Part shown: positions 18,047-26,719 of the stretch, one piece after another
How positions within the stretch are numbered: position 1 is the first letter of the stretch
Layout: every line of letters begins with the position of its first letter
Assembly: GCA_965237445.1 (NCBI GenBank)
Contig: OZ250142.1
Location: forward strand, 992,001 to 1,056,000
Reading direction: 5' to 3'
Origin: G963668185 sp965237445
GTDB lineage: Bacteria; Chloroflexota; Dehalococcoidia; Lucifugimonadales; G963668185
Length of the DNA stretch: 64,000 nt
Notes under the pieces: model-generated
The model's database searches: none
Seen by the model: only the letters and a program-made list of their open reading frames with translations
What the model was told of the DNA's origin: nothing
Position numbers and translations under genes: made by a program

Positions 18047-19750
18047 ATGGTCCAGACCGTTTCCCCAACAAAGACACATTTCTACAAGAACGAGGCCGTT
18101 TCCCAGCGTGGGATGGTGGCAACGAAGCATCCGGTGGCAACGGAGGCCGGCACGACCATGCTCGAAGCGGGCGGCAATGTCGTGGACGCCGCGGTGGCCG
18201 CATGCCTGGCGATCGGAGTCGTCGAGCCGGGATCGAGTGGACTTGGGGGCGGTGGCTACCTGACGTACCAGGTCGGTGAAGAGGGAGGCGTAGTCGGCTT
18301 CCCGATGCGGGCTTCGAAGCAAGCATCGCCCACCCTTTACAAGACGGCGGAGGGAGGCGCTACGGGCAGTTTCGGCTGGGTCCCGGTCGAGGACGACGCG
18401 AACATCCACGGCTTCCGGTCCATCGCAGTGCCCGGCGCAGTAGCCGGTCTGACGGAAGCACACAGGCGCTTGGGCCGCCTTCCCTTTCGGGATGTCGTAG
18501 AGCCCGCGGTGCGCGCCGCCCGCGAAGGTTACTCTCCCGACTGGTACACCCTGTACTCGTTCGGGGCAATGATTGACAAGCTTCTTGTTTACGACGAGTT
18601 AAGGCGCATCTTCCTTCCCGGCGACAGCATGCCGTCAGGTGGCGTGGACTCGCCCACGGCCCTAAGACAACCTGAGCTTGCTGACGTACTCGAGGCCATT
18701 GGTCGCGACGGCGCTAAGGCGATGTACCGCAGCGATATCACGACAGCCATTGTGTCGGGCATCCGGGACGGCGGCGGCATACTTACCGAGGACGACTTCT
18801 CCGCCTATCGACCCTACGTATGGGACAGAGGGCTCGAGGTTAGCTACCGGGGCCTTACTGTGCGCTTGCCCAAGTACGCTTGCGCGGGGCCGACCAGCGC
18901 TATGACTCTCAAGCTAGTGCGGGGCTTCGATCTTGCGGCCATGGGCCACAACAGCACCGAGATGCTGCACGCTTACATATCGAGCTCTCAACTGGCTTAC
19001 GCCGACCGGTTCCGGTATTTCGGGGATAACTCATTCGTGGACGTACCCTGGAACGGCTTGCTATCAGACGAATACGCCGACCGCCGCCGCGCGGACATCG
19101 GCGAATCCCCGCCAGGCTGGTTTAACTACGGCGACCCGTGGCAAGAGGAGGGACGCCGGCCTGAAGAGCAGTTGCCCGCCAGCCTACCCGCTATAGACAA
19201 CGGCACCACCCACCTGTGCGCCATGGACGGCGAGGGTAATGCCGTATCGCTAACGAACACACTCATGTCCGGCTTCGGCTCGGGCGTCGTCCCGAAGGGG
19301 ACTGGCGTGGTCATGAATAACGGCATGATGTGGTTCGATCCAATTCCCGGCCGCGTGAACTCTATAGGGCCCGGAAAGGCCGGACTGAACAACATGACGC
19401 CGGCCCTCGTGTTGGACAGGGACGGTGCTCGGATCGCAGTTGGGGCTTCCGGGGGCCGGCGGATCACCAACTGTGTGACGCAGCTCATCATCAAGATGGT
19501 GGACTTTGGAATGGGCCCTCAGGAAGCGATCGACTCGTCACGAGTGGACTCCTCGAACCCGTGGACCAGCGTGGACGAAGGCCTGGACGAGGCCACGAGG
19601 TCAGCGTTAGAGGCGCGCGGCCACCGGCTGCTAGTGCTCAGAGAAGAGTTCGCAAGGGGATTCGCCAGCCCGGTGGCCATCGTGCACGAGGGCGACGAGT
19701 TCAGAGCCGGCGTGGACACTTTCCACTCGGCTTACGCCGCGGGACTGTAA
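18047..19750 (+). CDS. ggt: Gamma-glutamyltransferase family protein
   Basis: About 567 residues of the Ntn-hydrolase gamma-glutamyltranspeptidase family, matured by autocleavage. The nucleophile Thr is at the expected site in DNGTTHLCAMDGEGNAVSLTNTL; GSSGLGGGGYLTYQV and the AVPGAVAGL region belong to the large chain. I prefer ATG 18047 over ATG 18041: the AGGAG site abuts 18041 but is 6 bp from 18047. No signal peptide is seen, so the enzyme looks cytoplasmic. It lies 2.4 kb after pxpABC, consistent with gamma-glutamyl/5-oxoproline turnover, but acylase-like substrates remain possible. Confidence 0.93.
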   Translation: MVQTVSPTKTHFYKNEAVSQRGMVATKHPVATEAGTTMLEAGGNVVDAAVAACLAIGVVEPGSSGLGGGGYLTYQVGEEGGVVGFPMRASKQASPTLYKTAEGGATGSFGWVPVEDDANIHGFRSIAVPGAVAGLTEAHRRLGRLPFRDVVEPAVRAAREGYSPDWYTLYSFGAMIDKLLVYDELRRIFLPGDSMPSGGVDSPTALRQPELADVLEAIGRDGAKAMYRSDITTAIVSGIRDGGGILTEDDFSAYRPYVWDRGLEVSYRGLTVRLPKYACAGPTSAMTLKLVRGFDLAAMGHNSTEMLHAYISSSQLAYADRFRYFGDNSFVDVPWNGLLSDEYADRRRADIGESPPGWFNYGDPWQEEGRRPEEQLPASLPAIDNGTTHLCAMDGEGNAVSLTNTLMSGFGSGVVPKGTGVVMNNGMMWFDPIPGRVNSIGPGKAGLNNMTPALVLDRDGARIAVGASGGRRITNCVTQLIIKMVDFGMGPQEAIDSSRVDSSNPWTSVDEGLDEATRSALEARGHRLLVLREEFARGFASPVAIVHEGDEFRAGVDTFHSAYAAGL

Positions 19751-19758
19751 GAAGAGTC

Positions 19759-19786
19759 CCATTGTTCTGGTAGCTCCGGACAATGG
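19759..19786 (+). terminator. Possible terminator hairpin after ggt
   Basis: CCATTG and CAATGG flank an inner stem (TCTGG/CCGGA) nine bases after the ggt stop. There is no T-run, so intrinsic termination is doubtful. Confidence 0.35.
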
Positions 19787-19852
19787 CAGACCGGCGACAT
19801 TGGTACTCCGCTCGCCTGCACTTGAGTGAAGTGCAGTAGGAGGCGGCGCGGA

Positions 19853-22564
19853 ATGCCATCTTCAGTTTCTCTCGCCGTAATGCTGGCGACGATGGTCAGC
19901 TTCGTGAGTCTGGCTTGTTCTCAAGACCAATCGACTTCAGGGAGTGTTGGCCGGGTTGATACGCCGACGCCAGTAGCAGTTGTCCGTACTTCACCTACGT
20001 CCGTCACGCTGTCACCGACGCCTACTCTCGTCACGCTGTCACCGACGCCTTCACCCTCACCAACTCCCACTCCCTCACCAACCCCCGTCACGCCGACGCC
20101 ATCCCCTTCGCCTTCCCCAACGCCCTCGCCTTCACCTACGCCCGTCACGCCGACGGCCACACCCGTCGCACCTGCGCCCATCGCGCTGACGCCTACTCCC
20201 TCCCCTTCCGCAACGCCTGTGACACCGACTCCGTCACCTCCGCCCACGCCCGTCACGCCAACACCAACTCCCTCGCCTTCACCCTCGCCTACGTCCGTCA
20301 CACCGACACCGACGCCTACCCCTACGCCCTCGCCTACGTCCGTCACGCCTACCCCTACGCCCTCTCCCTCACCTACACCCACGCCATCGCCCACACCATC
20401 GCCCACGCCAACTCCCTCACCTACGCCCACGCCAACTCCCACACCTGTCACGCCCACGCCGACGCCTTCTCCTTCACCCACACCCGTCTATACCTCCTGG
20501 CGCACACTCAAAAATGTGGCCTGGCTTGAGCAAAACGAGTCGGAGCTTGCCCGAGAGATCACCTCATTGCCATGGGTGGAAGACGGCATCGAGGCGTCTG
20601 AACGCAACGCCGTGCAAGGACTGGTGCATCTCGCCACCTTTGGCAAATCCGCCTTTGACGTGATTATCGGCTCCGAATGGATGTCTGAAGGGTTATCGGA
20701 GGCGGAGGTTTCTGTTGTAGACATCCTGGCATACATTTCATCGGAGGAACTGCCAGACCTGGCACGTGTAATCGCCTCGCTGTCTTGGGTCGTGGATGGC
20801 GTCGATGAGGCTGAAGCCGCAGCACTCGTCGACCTGGGATGGATCGGACTGTACAGCCCTGAATTGGCAGATGAGGTTCTTGCATTCCAATGGGTCGTCG
20901 ACTCAATACGAGAGTTTGAGGCCAAAGCCATTGACGGTCTTGGGCTTGCTGCAAAGAACAACCCAGACCATGCGCTTACGACCGTTTCGCTTTCTTGGGT
21001 CATGGATGGTGTTGATGAAAGTGAAGCCGCAGCACTCGTCGACCTGGGGTGGGCAGGTGAGCACAGCTCAGCGCTGGCGGGTACGATCCTCTCGCTGCCG
21101 TGGGTTCAAGACGACATGGACACTCTTGAAGCATCCGTGATTCAAGGGTTGGAGCGGATTGCTCGAAATCATCCTGCTCAAGCTTTGCAAATTGCAGGAA
21201 TGCCCTTTCTGGCACGTTTGGGACCGGCAGACAACTTGGCACTGAAGTCTCTAGGGTGGTTGTCTTTGTTCAGGGCAGACAGTTTCCAGCGAATCATGAA
21301 ACATCCTACGATCAGCGCTGGCATCTCGGACGATTGGGCCAAGATCGTGGCCACGCTTTACGGTGTCGACAAGAACAATCCTCAACTCGTTGATGCCCTT
21401 TTAGACTCCGAAAGGGTCTCGCTAGAAGAACGGTCGATTCGACTTCCTCTGGTTGGTGACATCGAATTGGCGATCATACGCCTGGGACCGGGAGCTGTAC
21501 GGAGTATGAATCTGCTGGAGCACGCCGTGCGCAACGCGGAAACCTTTATGGATGCCCCGTTTCCTACCAAGTACGCAGCGCTTCTGTTCGCTAATAGCGT
21601 TACTGACACATTCGCAGGGAGTAACTTCGGCACGCATGTTGCAGTGCTGCCCGAGTACGACGCAGACGACGGAAGCCACGAAGCGCAAAGTGCGGCCGCG
21701 ATAATCGCACACGAAGTGGCACACTACTATTGGTCGGGAAACCTTGCTTGGATAGACGAAGGTGCTTCAGAGTTCATCGCGGCAATCTCTGAAAGCACCA
21801 GGGTTGCACGACCGCTCGAACCGGAGAATGCCCCATGCGGATACGCAGAGAACATCGCCACAATGGAGAGACTTGGGGCGTCCGGAGAAGACAAAACACA
21901 TTCAGCATTTGGTTGCAATTACTCGCTTGGAGAACGGATCTTCTTGGATCTCTATCGTTCGCTTGGAGAGGATCAGTTCCAGCAAGGATTCCGTTCCTTG
22001 TACGAAGCTTCCGAGATGGAGGACGAAACTGACGAGACTACGGAGGGGACAGCCGTTGGAATCGCGGAGCTTCGAAGGGCATTCGGCCACTCTACGTTTA
22101 CACCCACAGTAACGGCACGCTGGTATGAGGGCACGGAATCCTACGACAGATCTGGTCTGGACAAGAATCCGGTAATCTCCTCCTTGCCAAGCGTGACCGG
22201 CAGCGTAGACCCTGTCAAAGTCGCACTTTCGGCGGAGGATTGCTATGCCAGCAGATACGAACTCAACTTCTCCGTGAGTGAGATAATAGATTGGGCGTTC
22301 ATCTGTTTGAATTATTCTTATTCCGTGCCGACAAGTATTGGATCAGTCGAAGTCCCTTTGGAGTACGCCACTTACTATGAGGACGGCTTCGCCTTTGAAC
22401 GTCGCGCATTGGCATTTACGGCAGAGTCAGAGTACATCGGTGGCTCTTGGTCATTCGCAACCGGTCCGCCAGCATCGGAGCCATGGGCACCCGGCCGGTA
22501 CTATGTTTATGTCTACCATGAAGGAGTCAAAGTCGGCGAGGCCGAGTTCATCGTGCTTCCCTGA
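19853..22564 (+). CDS. Large Pro/Thr-rich lipoprotein with gluzincin-like protease motif
   Basis: About 903 residues. ATG 19853 is chosen because TAGGAGG lies nine bases upstream and the product then begins with a lipoprotein signal (MVSFVSLAC, Cys about 22). Residues about 37-212 are a TP/SP low-complexity stalk. Residues about 215-470 hold repeated blocks of about 37 residues (LSWVVDGVDEAEAAALVDLGW and relatives), probably helical. A zinc-protease signature HEVAH starts at residue 620 and WIDEGASEF supplies a possible third ligand, Glu636; this is the plan of gluzincins. The C-terminus resembles a beta-domain. Likely a surface-displayed peptidase on a stalk; family name not assigned, substrate unknown. 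Confidence 0.8.
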   Translation: MPSSVSLAVMLATMVSFVSLACSQDQSTSGSVGRVDTPTPVAVVRTSPTSVTLSPTPTLVTLSPTPSPSPTPTPSPTPVTPTPSPSPSPTPSPSPTPVTPTATPVAPAPIALTPTPSPSATPVTPTPSPPPTPVTPTPTPSPSPSPTSVTPTPTPTPTPSPTSVTPTPTPSPSPTPTPSPTPSPTPTPSPTPTPTPTPVTPTPTPSPSPTPVYTSWRTLKNVAWLEQNESELAREITSLPWVEDGIEASERNAVQGLVHLATFGKSAFDVIIGSEWMSEGLSEAEVSVVDILAYISSEELPDLARVIASLSWVVDGVDEAEAAALVDLGWIGLYSPELADEVLAFQWVVDSIREFEAKAIDGLGLAAKNNPDHALTTVSLSWVMDGVDESEAAALVDLGWAGEHSSALAGTILSLPWVQDDMDTLEASVIQGLERIARNHPAQALQIAGMPFLARLGPADNLALKSLGWLSLFRADSFQRIMKHPTISAGISDDWAKIVATLYGVDKNNPQLVDALLDSERVSLEERSIRLPLVGDIELAIIRLGPGAVRSMNLLEHAVRNAETFMDAPFPTKYAALLFANSVTDTFAGSNFGTHVAVLPEYDADDGSHEAQSAAAIIAHEVAHYYWSGNLAWIDEGASEFIAAISESTRVARPLEPENAPCGYAENIATMERLGASGEDKTHSAFGCNYSLGERIFLDLYRSLGEDQFQQGFRSLYEASEMEDETDETTEGTAVGIAELRRAFGHSTFTPTVTARWYEGTESYDRSGLDKNPVISSLPSVTGSVDPVKVALSAEDCYASRYELNFSVSEIIDWAFICLNYSYSVPTSIGSVEVPLEYATYYEDGFAFERRALAFTAESEYIGGSWSFATGPPASEPWAPGRYYVYVYHEGVKVGEAEFIVLP

Positions 22565-22750
22565 TGTCCTTGGCAGACCGAGGGTGTTGGCGGCACTCAG
22601 CCGCATACGTGAGCCTTACAGAGTGTGCAGAGGCGCGGCGTCTGAAGTTCCCCCTGAGGACGGATGTCAGTGTTGACACTCCTTTGCGGGTTGCATAGCC
22701 TTTGCCGACAGTTGGCTGATCCCGAATCCGATCCGAAAGGAAGGCATGCC

Positions 22751-23146
22751 TTGACCTACAAATTCAACCACGTCCATCTTAAGTCGCCGGACCCGGAGGA
22801 GACTGCCAAGTGGTACGTGGACGCATTCGGCTTTGAGATCTTTGGAGATGACGTCAGGCCGTTCGGAGACCGGTTCATTCGTTGTCGAACCACCGACGGC
22901 GTGGTCGTGAACATTTCCAACAATCGCACCGGCGAGGAGATGGGGCCGGGCGACTCGGATGCTCACTGGGGCCTAGAGCACATCGGTATCGAAGTTGACG
23001 ATATCGATGCCGCGATTGCGCGACTGGGACGCCTCGGTGCGCCGCTGCTCGAGGGGCCAATCTCGATGCCAGGGGGCTTCCCGCGCATCGCGTTCGTTCA
23101 AGCCCCGGACAACGTTCGCATTGAGATCATGCAGATGTCCGCCTGA
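22751..23146 (+). CDS. VOC (glyoxalase/dioxygenase superfamily) protein
   Basis: 131 residues from TTG 22751, selected because AAAGGAAG lies just upstream and the fold starts at once (YKFNHVHLKSPDPEETAKWY). Two beta-alpha-beta-beta-beta modules are visible; metal ligands are likely His in FNHVHL, His in LEHIGIEV and Glu in VRIEIMQ. Members include glyoxalase I, extradiol dioxygenases and epimerases; the reaction cannot be assigned. Confidence 0.88.
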   Translation: MTYKFNHVHLKSPDPEETAKWYVDAFGFEIFGDDVRPFGDRFIRCRTTDGVVVNISNNRTGEEMGPGDSDAHWGLEHIGIEVDDIDAAIARLGRLGAPLLEGPISMPGGFPRIAFVQAPDNVRIEIMQMSA

Positions 23147-23174
23147 TCACCCGGGTAGTTGTTGAGCCGTTCAA

Positions 23175-23735
23175 ATGAGTGAATGGCGGCGCTTCATCGG
23201 GGGATTGGGGAGGCGGATGCTGGGGGCCGCGAGGCTCGACCCCGCTCCCTTCGAGGACATAACCGAAGACCGCTGGGCAGCGTACCAAGCGCTGCTCATT
23301 GTGCTGCTTGTGGGCGTAATCGGGGGAGCTGTTGGTGTGGCCGGCGGCTCTCCGGTGCAGTTCAAGTACCCGATCCTGTCCTCCATCGGTTTAGGCATCG
23401 CCCTGGAGGTCGCATCTTGGCTGATCTGGTCCGGCGTGACTTACGTCGTGGGGTCGAGTCTGTTGGGCAGGGGCTCTGTACGGCCAGAGTTAGAGAGCAT
23501 GCTCAGGTATGTCGGCATAGCTCAGACACCCGGCCTGTTGATAGCGGTCGTGGTAATCCCGGAAAACCCCTTCCTGATAGCATGGACAACTACGGGATGG
23601 CGGGTGGCCGCCATGGCGGTCGCAACGCGAGTGGCATTCGGATTCGAGACGAACGGCAGGCCGGCAATTGCAGCAGTCTGTGGGTTCCTGCTGATGTTTG
23701 CGCTTTCGTTCCTGATGGTCAGTTACCTATTTTGA
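23175..23735 (+). CDS. Yip1-like integral membrane protein
   Basis: 186 residues with four or five hydrophobic segments and a basic N-terminus (MSEWRRFIGGLGRRML). The MLRYVGIAQTPGLL and GWRVAAMAVATRVAFGF segments resemble YIP1-family bacterial proteins of unknown role. It is 28 bp from the VOC gene and may share its transcript. Confidence 0.65.
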   Translation: MSEWRRFIGGLGRRMLGAARLDPAPFEDITEDRWAAYQALLIVLLVGVIGGAVGVAGGSPVQFKYPILSSIGLGIALEVASWLIWSGVTYVVGSSLLGRGSVRPELESMLRYVGIAQTPGLLIAVVVIPENPFLIAWTTTGWRVAAMAVATRVAFGFETNGRPAIAAVCGFLLMFALSFLMVSYLF

Positions 23736-23811
23736 CCGAACTGACAGTTAGGGGAGCTGTGGCACGCAATCGGAGCAACCCTCGCTCTAGATAGCTGGTT
23801 ACGCCTGAACG

Positions 23812-24288
23812 ATGAGCAAGACAGTCTACCTCGCAAATCCGTATGGCTTTTCGACGCAGCAGAAGGCGTTGCTGTTGCCGCAGCTTGTTGACGCCGTGAC
23901 TGCGTTGGGTCTGGAGGTCTGGGAGCCGTTCGGACGCAACAACCAGATCGACGTGACTGAGCCCGGCTGGGCGTATCTCATCGGCGCGGCCGACTTCAGG
24001 GACGTTCGCGAGTCCGACGCCATCTTCGCGGTTGTTAACGGCGCGCCTCCCGACGAAGGGGTGATGGTCGAGCTGGGTATGGCCATCGCGCTTGGCAAGC
24101 CGACGTTTCTCTTCCGGGATGACTTCCGGCGCGTCACCGACAGCGAGGAGTACCCACTGAACCTGATGGTGTTTACCGGACTTCCCAAGCATGGATGGCA
24201 AGACTATTACTACACGTCCATCGAAGAGATCGCGTCGCCAGACAAGGCGTTGGCGAGGTGGGCAAGAGATGAACTCAGTCCCGAGTAG
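23812..24288 (+). CDS. Nucleoside 2-deoxyribosyltransferase family protein
   Basis: 158 residues. The N-terminal VYLANPYGFS (sugar/base site), the RESDAIFAVVNGAPPDEGVMVELGMAIALGKPTF block with its catalytic-type Asp and Glu, and FLFRDDFR match NDT-like enzymes that swap or hydrolyse nucleobases on 2-deoxyribose. The length is typical. Nucleotide 5'-monophosphate glycosidase (DNPH1-like) activity is an alternative. Confidence 0.9.
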   Translation: MSKTVYLANPYGFSTQQKALLLPQLVDAVTALGLEVWEPFGRNNQIDVTEPGWAYLIGAADFRDVRESDAIFAVVNGAPPDEGVMVELGMAIALGKPTFLFRDDFRRVTDSEEYPLNLMVFTGLPKHGWQDYYYTSIEEIASPDKALARWARDELSPE

Positions 24289-24306
24289 GGAGACCTTTGC
24301 GTAACT

Positions 24307-24357
24307 CGCCGAATCCCCCTCACCCTAACCCTCTCCCACGTTGGGGAGAGGGGATTT
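24307..24357 (+). repeat. Interspersed CTCTCCC hairpin repeat
   Basis: CCCTCACCCTAACCCTCTCC then a hairpin CTCTCCC-ACGTT-GGGGAGAG and GGGATTTTGTGG. Relatives occur at 45218-45280, 49545-49585, 57119-57165, 57379-57412, 57516-57549, 59347-59388 and 59518-59542. The T-rich end here could also act as a terminator for the gene ending at 24288. Confidence 0.6.
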
Positions 24358-24442
24358 TGTGGCCCTTCTCTTGCTGCTGCTGGAGTTTGTGCAAGGGTCT
24401 CCGAGTAGGGGTGTAGCCAAGAAGTGATCTTGAGGACTCAAC

Positions 24443-24787
24443 ATGGCTAGCGACTGCATTTTCTGCAAGATCGGTTCCGGAGAGATGGCGTCGGACATTC
24501 TCTACCGTGACTCCCATTGCTTCGTGATCCGGGACATTGCGCCGAAGGCGCCGGTCCATGTGCTTGTCATTCCGAACGAACACTTCACCTTTCTCTCGAG
24601 CCTCACGCCCGGCCACGGAACCATGGTCGGCGCGATGCTCCTTGCCGCCGAGGAGGTGGCCGTGCGGGAGGGCATAAGCCAATCAGGCTACCGGCTGGTA
24701 ATCAACCAGCGGGACGACTCCGGACAGATGGTGGACCACTTGCACATGCATGTGCTCGGCGGTCAGCCATTGGGCGGCATGGCGTAG
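24443..24787 (+). CDS. HIT-family (HINT-like) nucleotide-binding protein
   Basis: 114 residues. CIFCKIGSGE at the N-terminus and the histidine triad HLHMHVLGG near the C-terminus identify a HINT-type purine nucleoside phosphoramidase/hydrolase. ATG 24443 is preceded by GAGGA. It ends five bases before the HD-domain gene, so co-translation is likely. Confidence 0.96.
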   Translation: MASDCIFCKIGSGEMASDILYRDSHCFVIRDIAPKAPVHVLVIPNEHFTFLSSLTPGHGTMVGAMLLAAEEVAVREGISQSGYRLVINQRDDSGQMVDHLHMHVLGGQPLGGMA

Positions 24788-24792
24788 CGGTC

Positions 24793-25383
24793 GTGCCGCG
24801 CACGGTTACCGAACTCCCCATTGAGGCGGTAGAGCGCCTCAATAGGCTGCCTCAGCCTCTTCGTTCGCACATCGAGCGGGTGAGGGAGATCGCCGGCGAA
24901 CTAGCCAACATCCACGGGGCCGATCAATTTGACGTCGACTTTGGCGCGGCGTGCCATGACCTGTTCCGGGCAGACACCGCTGAGCGGCTACTGTCCCTGG
25001 CCGACAAGTACGGCCTCAGCGTCTGCGAAGTCGAACGGGCGCTGCCGATGCTGCTTCATGGTCCGGTGGCGGCGACATGGCTGTCGACTTGCGCCGGAGT
25101 GAACGACGCCGACGTGCTGGAGGCCGTCCACTGGCACACAACGGGCCATCCGAGCCTCGGGCTGGCAGGCAAGATTGTGTACATCGCCGACAAGCTTGAC
25201 CCCGTCAAGAAGCGAAAGTACCCGTACCAGGATGAGCTAATGGAGCAGGCGCTTACCGACCTGGACGGAGCTCTGCTGACGTTCGTGAGCATGCAAACGG
25301 AGTCGCATCTCGGACGCGGGCGACTCATCCATCCGCGAACGATGGAGTTCCGCAATGGCCTACTGCTGGAGAGGCGAGCTTAG
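24793..25383 (+). CDS. HD-domain phosphohydrolase, YqeK-like
   Basis: 196 residues from GTG 24793. The HD core is visible: HIERVREIAGELA, FGAACHDLFR (the HD pair), LLHGPVAATWL, HWHTTGHPSLGLAGKIVYIADKLDP. This ligand pattern is that of YqeK/NadD-linked HD enzymes, several of which split diadenosine tetraphosphate symmetrically. Pairing with a HIT protein would fit dinucleoside-polyphosphate clean-up. The role is by family inference. Confidence 0.88.
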   Translation: MPRTVTELPIEAVERLNRLPQPLRSHIERVREIAGELANIHGADQFDVDFGAACHDLFRADTAERLLSLADKYGLSVCEVERALPMLLHGPVAATWLSTCAGVNDADVLEAVHWHTTGHPSLGLAGKIVYIADKLDPVKKRKYPYQDELMEQALTDLDGALLTFVSMQTESHLGRGRLIHPRTMEFRNGLLLERRA

Positions 25384-25412
25384 CCAGAACAGCGCCTGCG
25401 CGCGCCGCGCCG

Positions 25413-25919
25413 TCAGCGGGGCGTCACCGTCCTGAACTCGACTTCCATCTCGCCGCGGTCGACTCTTACGATGGCGAACGTCCCCTCCACCATGAAGGAC
25501 TCGTAGCCCTGGCCAGGGTTGATGTACCGGATACCTCCGATTACCTCGTCGACGGTCTCGTGGATGTGCCCGAACAGAATGGTGTCCACGCTGCCCATGT
25601 CTTCGAAGTCTGGCAAGAGCTCGCGAAGGGGGAACTCGGGGCCGCCCCATGCGGGATGCGTGACGCCAATCCTGCGGCCCTCGATCTCGATGACCTCCAC
25701 AGCGGGGAGCGCGCTGCGAAGCTCGGGCGGATCGGAGTTGCCGTGGACAATCACCGCCCTCTTGGCCGTGGACCTGAAGCCTTCGACGACGTCCCCGCGG
25801 ACAATGTCACCACAGAGGACGGCGACATCAGCACCGGCCACTGCCTCCCGTATCTCGGGATGCACCTCGGTCCATTCGTGGCAGTGGGTGTCCGAAACGA
25901 CTGCGATAATTGTCGTCAT
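25413..25919 (-). CDS. Calcineurin-like metallophosphoesterase, YfcE/MJ0936 type
   Basis: 168 residues. Metal-binding motifs in order: SDTHCH, CGDI, HGNSD, THPAW and GHIHE. The small single-domain length fits YfcE-type phosphodiesterases. Convergent with the HD gene (29 bp between stops), so it is a separate transcription unit. Confidence 0.94.
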   Translation of the reverse strand: MTTIIAVVSDTHCHEWTEVHPEIREAVAGADVAVLCGDIVRGDVVEGFRSTAKRAVIVHGNSDPPELRSALPAVEVIEIEGRRIGVTHPAWGGPEFPLRELLPDFEDMGSVDTILFGHIHETVDEVIGGIRYINPGQGYESFMVEGTFAIVRVDRGEMEVEFRTVTPR

Positions 25920-25981
25920 CAGAGAACAATTGACCGCCGGTCAGTCTGTACTTGAAGGGCGGCCATGCGCCAATGCTCTTG

Positions 25982-26010
25982 GCGGCAAAGGGGCACTTGG
26001 CGGCAAAGGG
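25982..26010 (+). repeat. Short direct repeat GGCGGCAAAGGG
   Basis: GGCGGCAAAGGG occurs twice 17 bp apart. The surrounding spacer 25920-26210 shows no gene. Confidence 0.4.
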
Positions 26011-26210
26011 TGAGTTGCGTTACTTGGCCGGTGGACCCTGTACGCCTACTCACAATCAGGTCCCGTTCTTTTAGATGCAGTTAGTTTCGTAGTCTGGAGC
26101 CCCGCACATGGTTTCCTGACTGCACGTTGGAGACGAATAGATGGGGTCCTCTGCGAGCTTAGTCTTCCAGGGTTCCGGCAGGTTCGGCGGAGCCGATGGC
26201 TCGAAAAACT

Positions 26211-26458
26211 GTCACATTCTGTAACATTCCGTAACTTTTCATAGCTGGGAGCGTTGGAGAAAGTTACGGATTCTGAGACCAATTGAATACGGTTTGTATA
26301 CGGAATGAGCTGAATTGAGCAAAAATGTGACAGTCTCCTCGTAGCTGAGCGGGAGATACCGAGTGGGGAATGGCATCGTGCAGTGCGGCTGGCTGCGTCG
26401 CCGTCGAAGTGCTGTTCGGTGTCCATGCTTCTATATTAGCACACGCGTTCGCTGAGGG
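26211..26458 (+). repeat. Word-periodic intergenic element C (GTAAC/GTTAC type)
   Basis: GTCAC at 26211, GTAAC at 26221 and 26231, then ATAGC at 26241 (core CATAGCTGGG): the same 10-bp phase as elements A and B but with a different word. Complements follow: GTTAC at 26263 and GTGAC at 26327; ACTGTCACATT (26209-26219) is inverted as AATGTGACAGT (26324-26334). A second GTAGCTG lies at 26341. The distal end reads, on the minus strand, TAATAT (26438-26433), six bases, ATG at 26426. An ORF from that ATG runs 126 codons to 26046. Confidence 0.72.
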
Positions 26459-26617
26459 AAGGGGTTCTTCTATCGAAAAGAGTGCGCCATCGGCCTTCAC
26501 AGCGAGAAGAGGGAAATGGTGACGCTGGGGGAAGTGCGGTTATGACCGGCGTCCATCCCTAGAGCGGGACGACGTGCTCCGGGCACTCCGCACTTAACGT
26601 TTAAAACCTACCATCGA

Positions 26618-26639
26618 GTCGAATCGCTGTCAATTCGAC
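26618..26639. promoter_or_regulatory. Inverted repeat beyond the ABC transporter operon
   Basis: GTCGAAT and ATTCGAC arms with an 8-bp loop, about 80 bp past the permease stop. It could be a weak terminator (TTTT lies about 15 bases further on the minus strand) or an operator. Confidence 0.3.
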
Positions 26640-26719
26640 CCTCCTCATCCGGATGCAGGCAACGGCGATGGCTGTTTCATGCCGCCGCACTGCCGCAACA
26701 ATCTAGCCTGGTGCGATTG

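Noticed and set aside
19921..20481. Minus-strand Gly/Val-rich ORF
   Set aside because: Antisense of the TP/SP stalk; pure composition effect.
26459..26719. Possible tRNA-like stretch (GTCGAAT...ATTCGAC)
   Set aside because: No acceptor stem, D-arm or anticodon arm can be folded around it.
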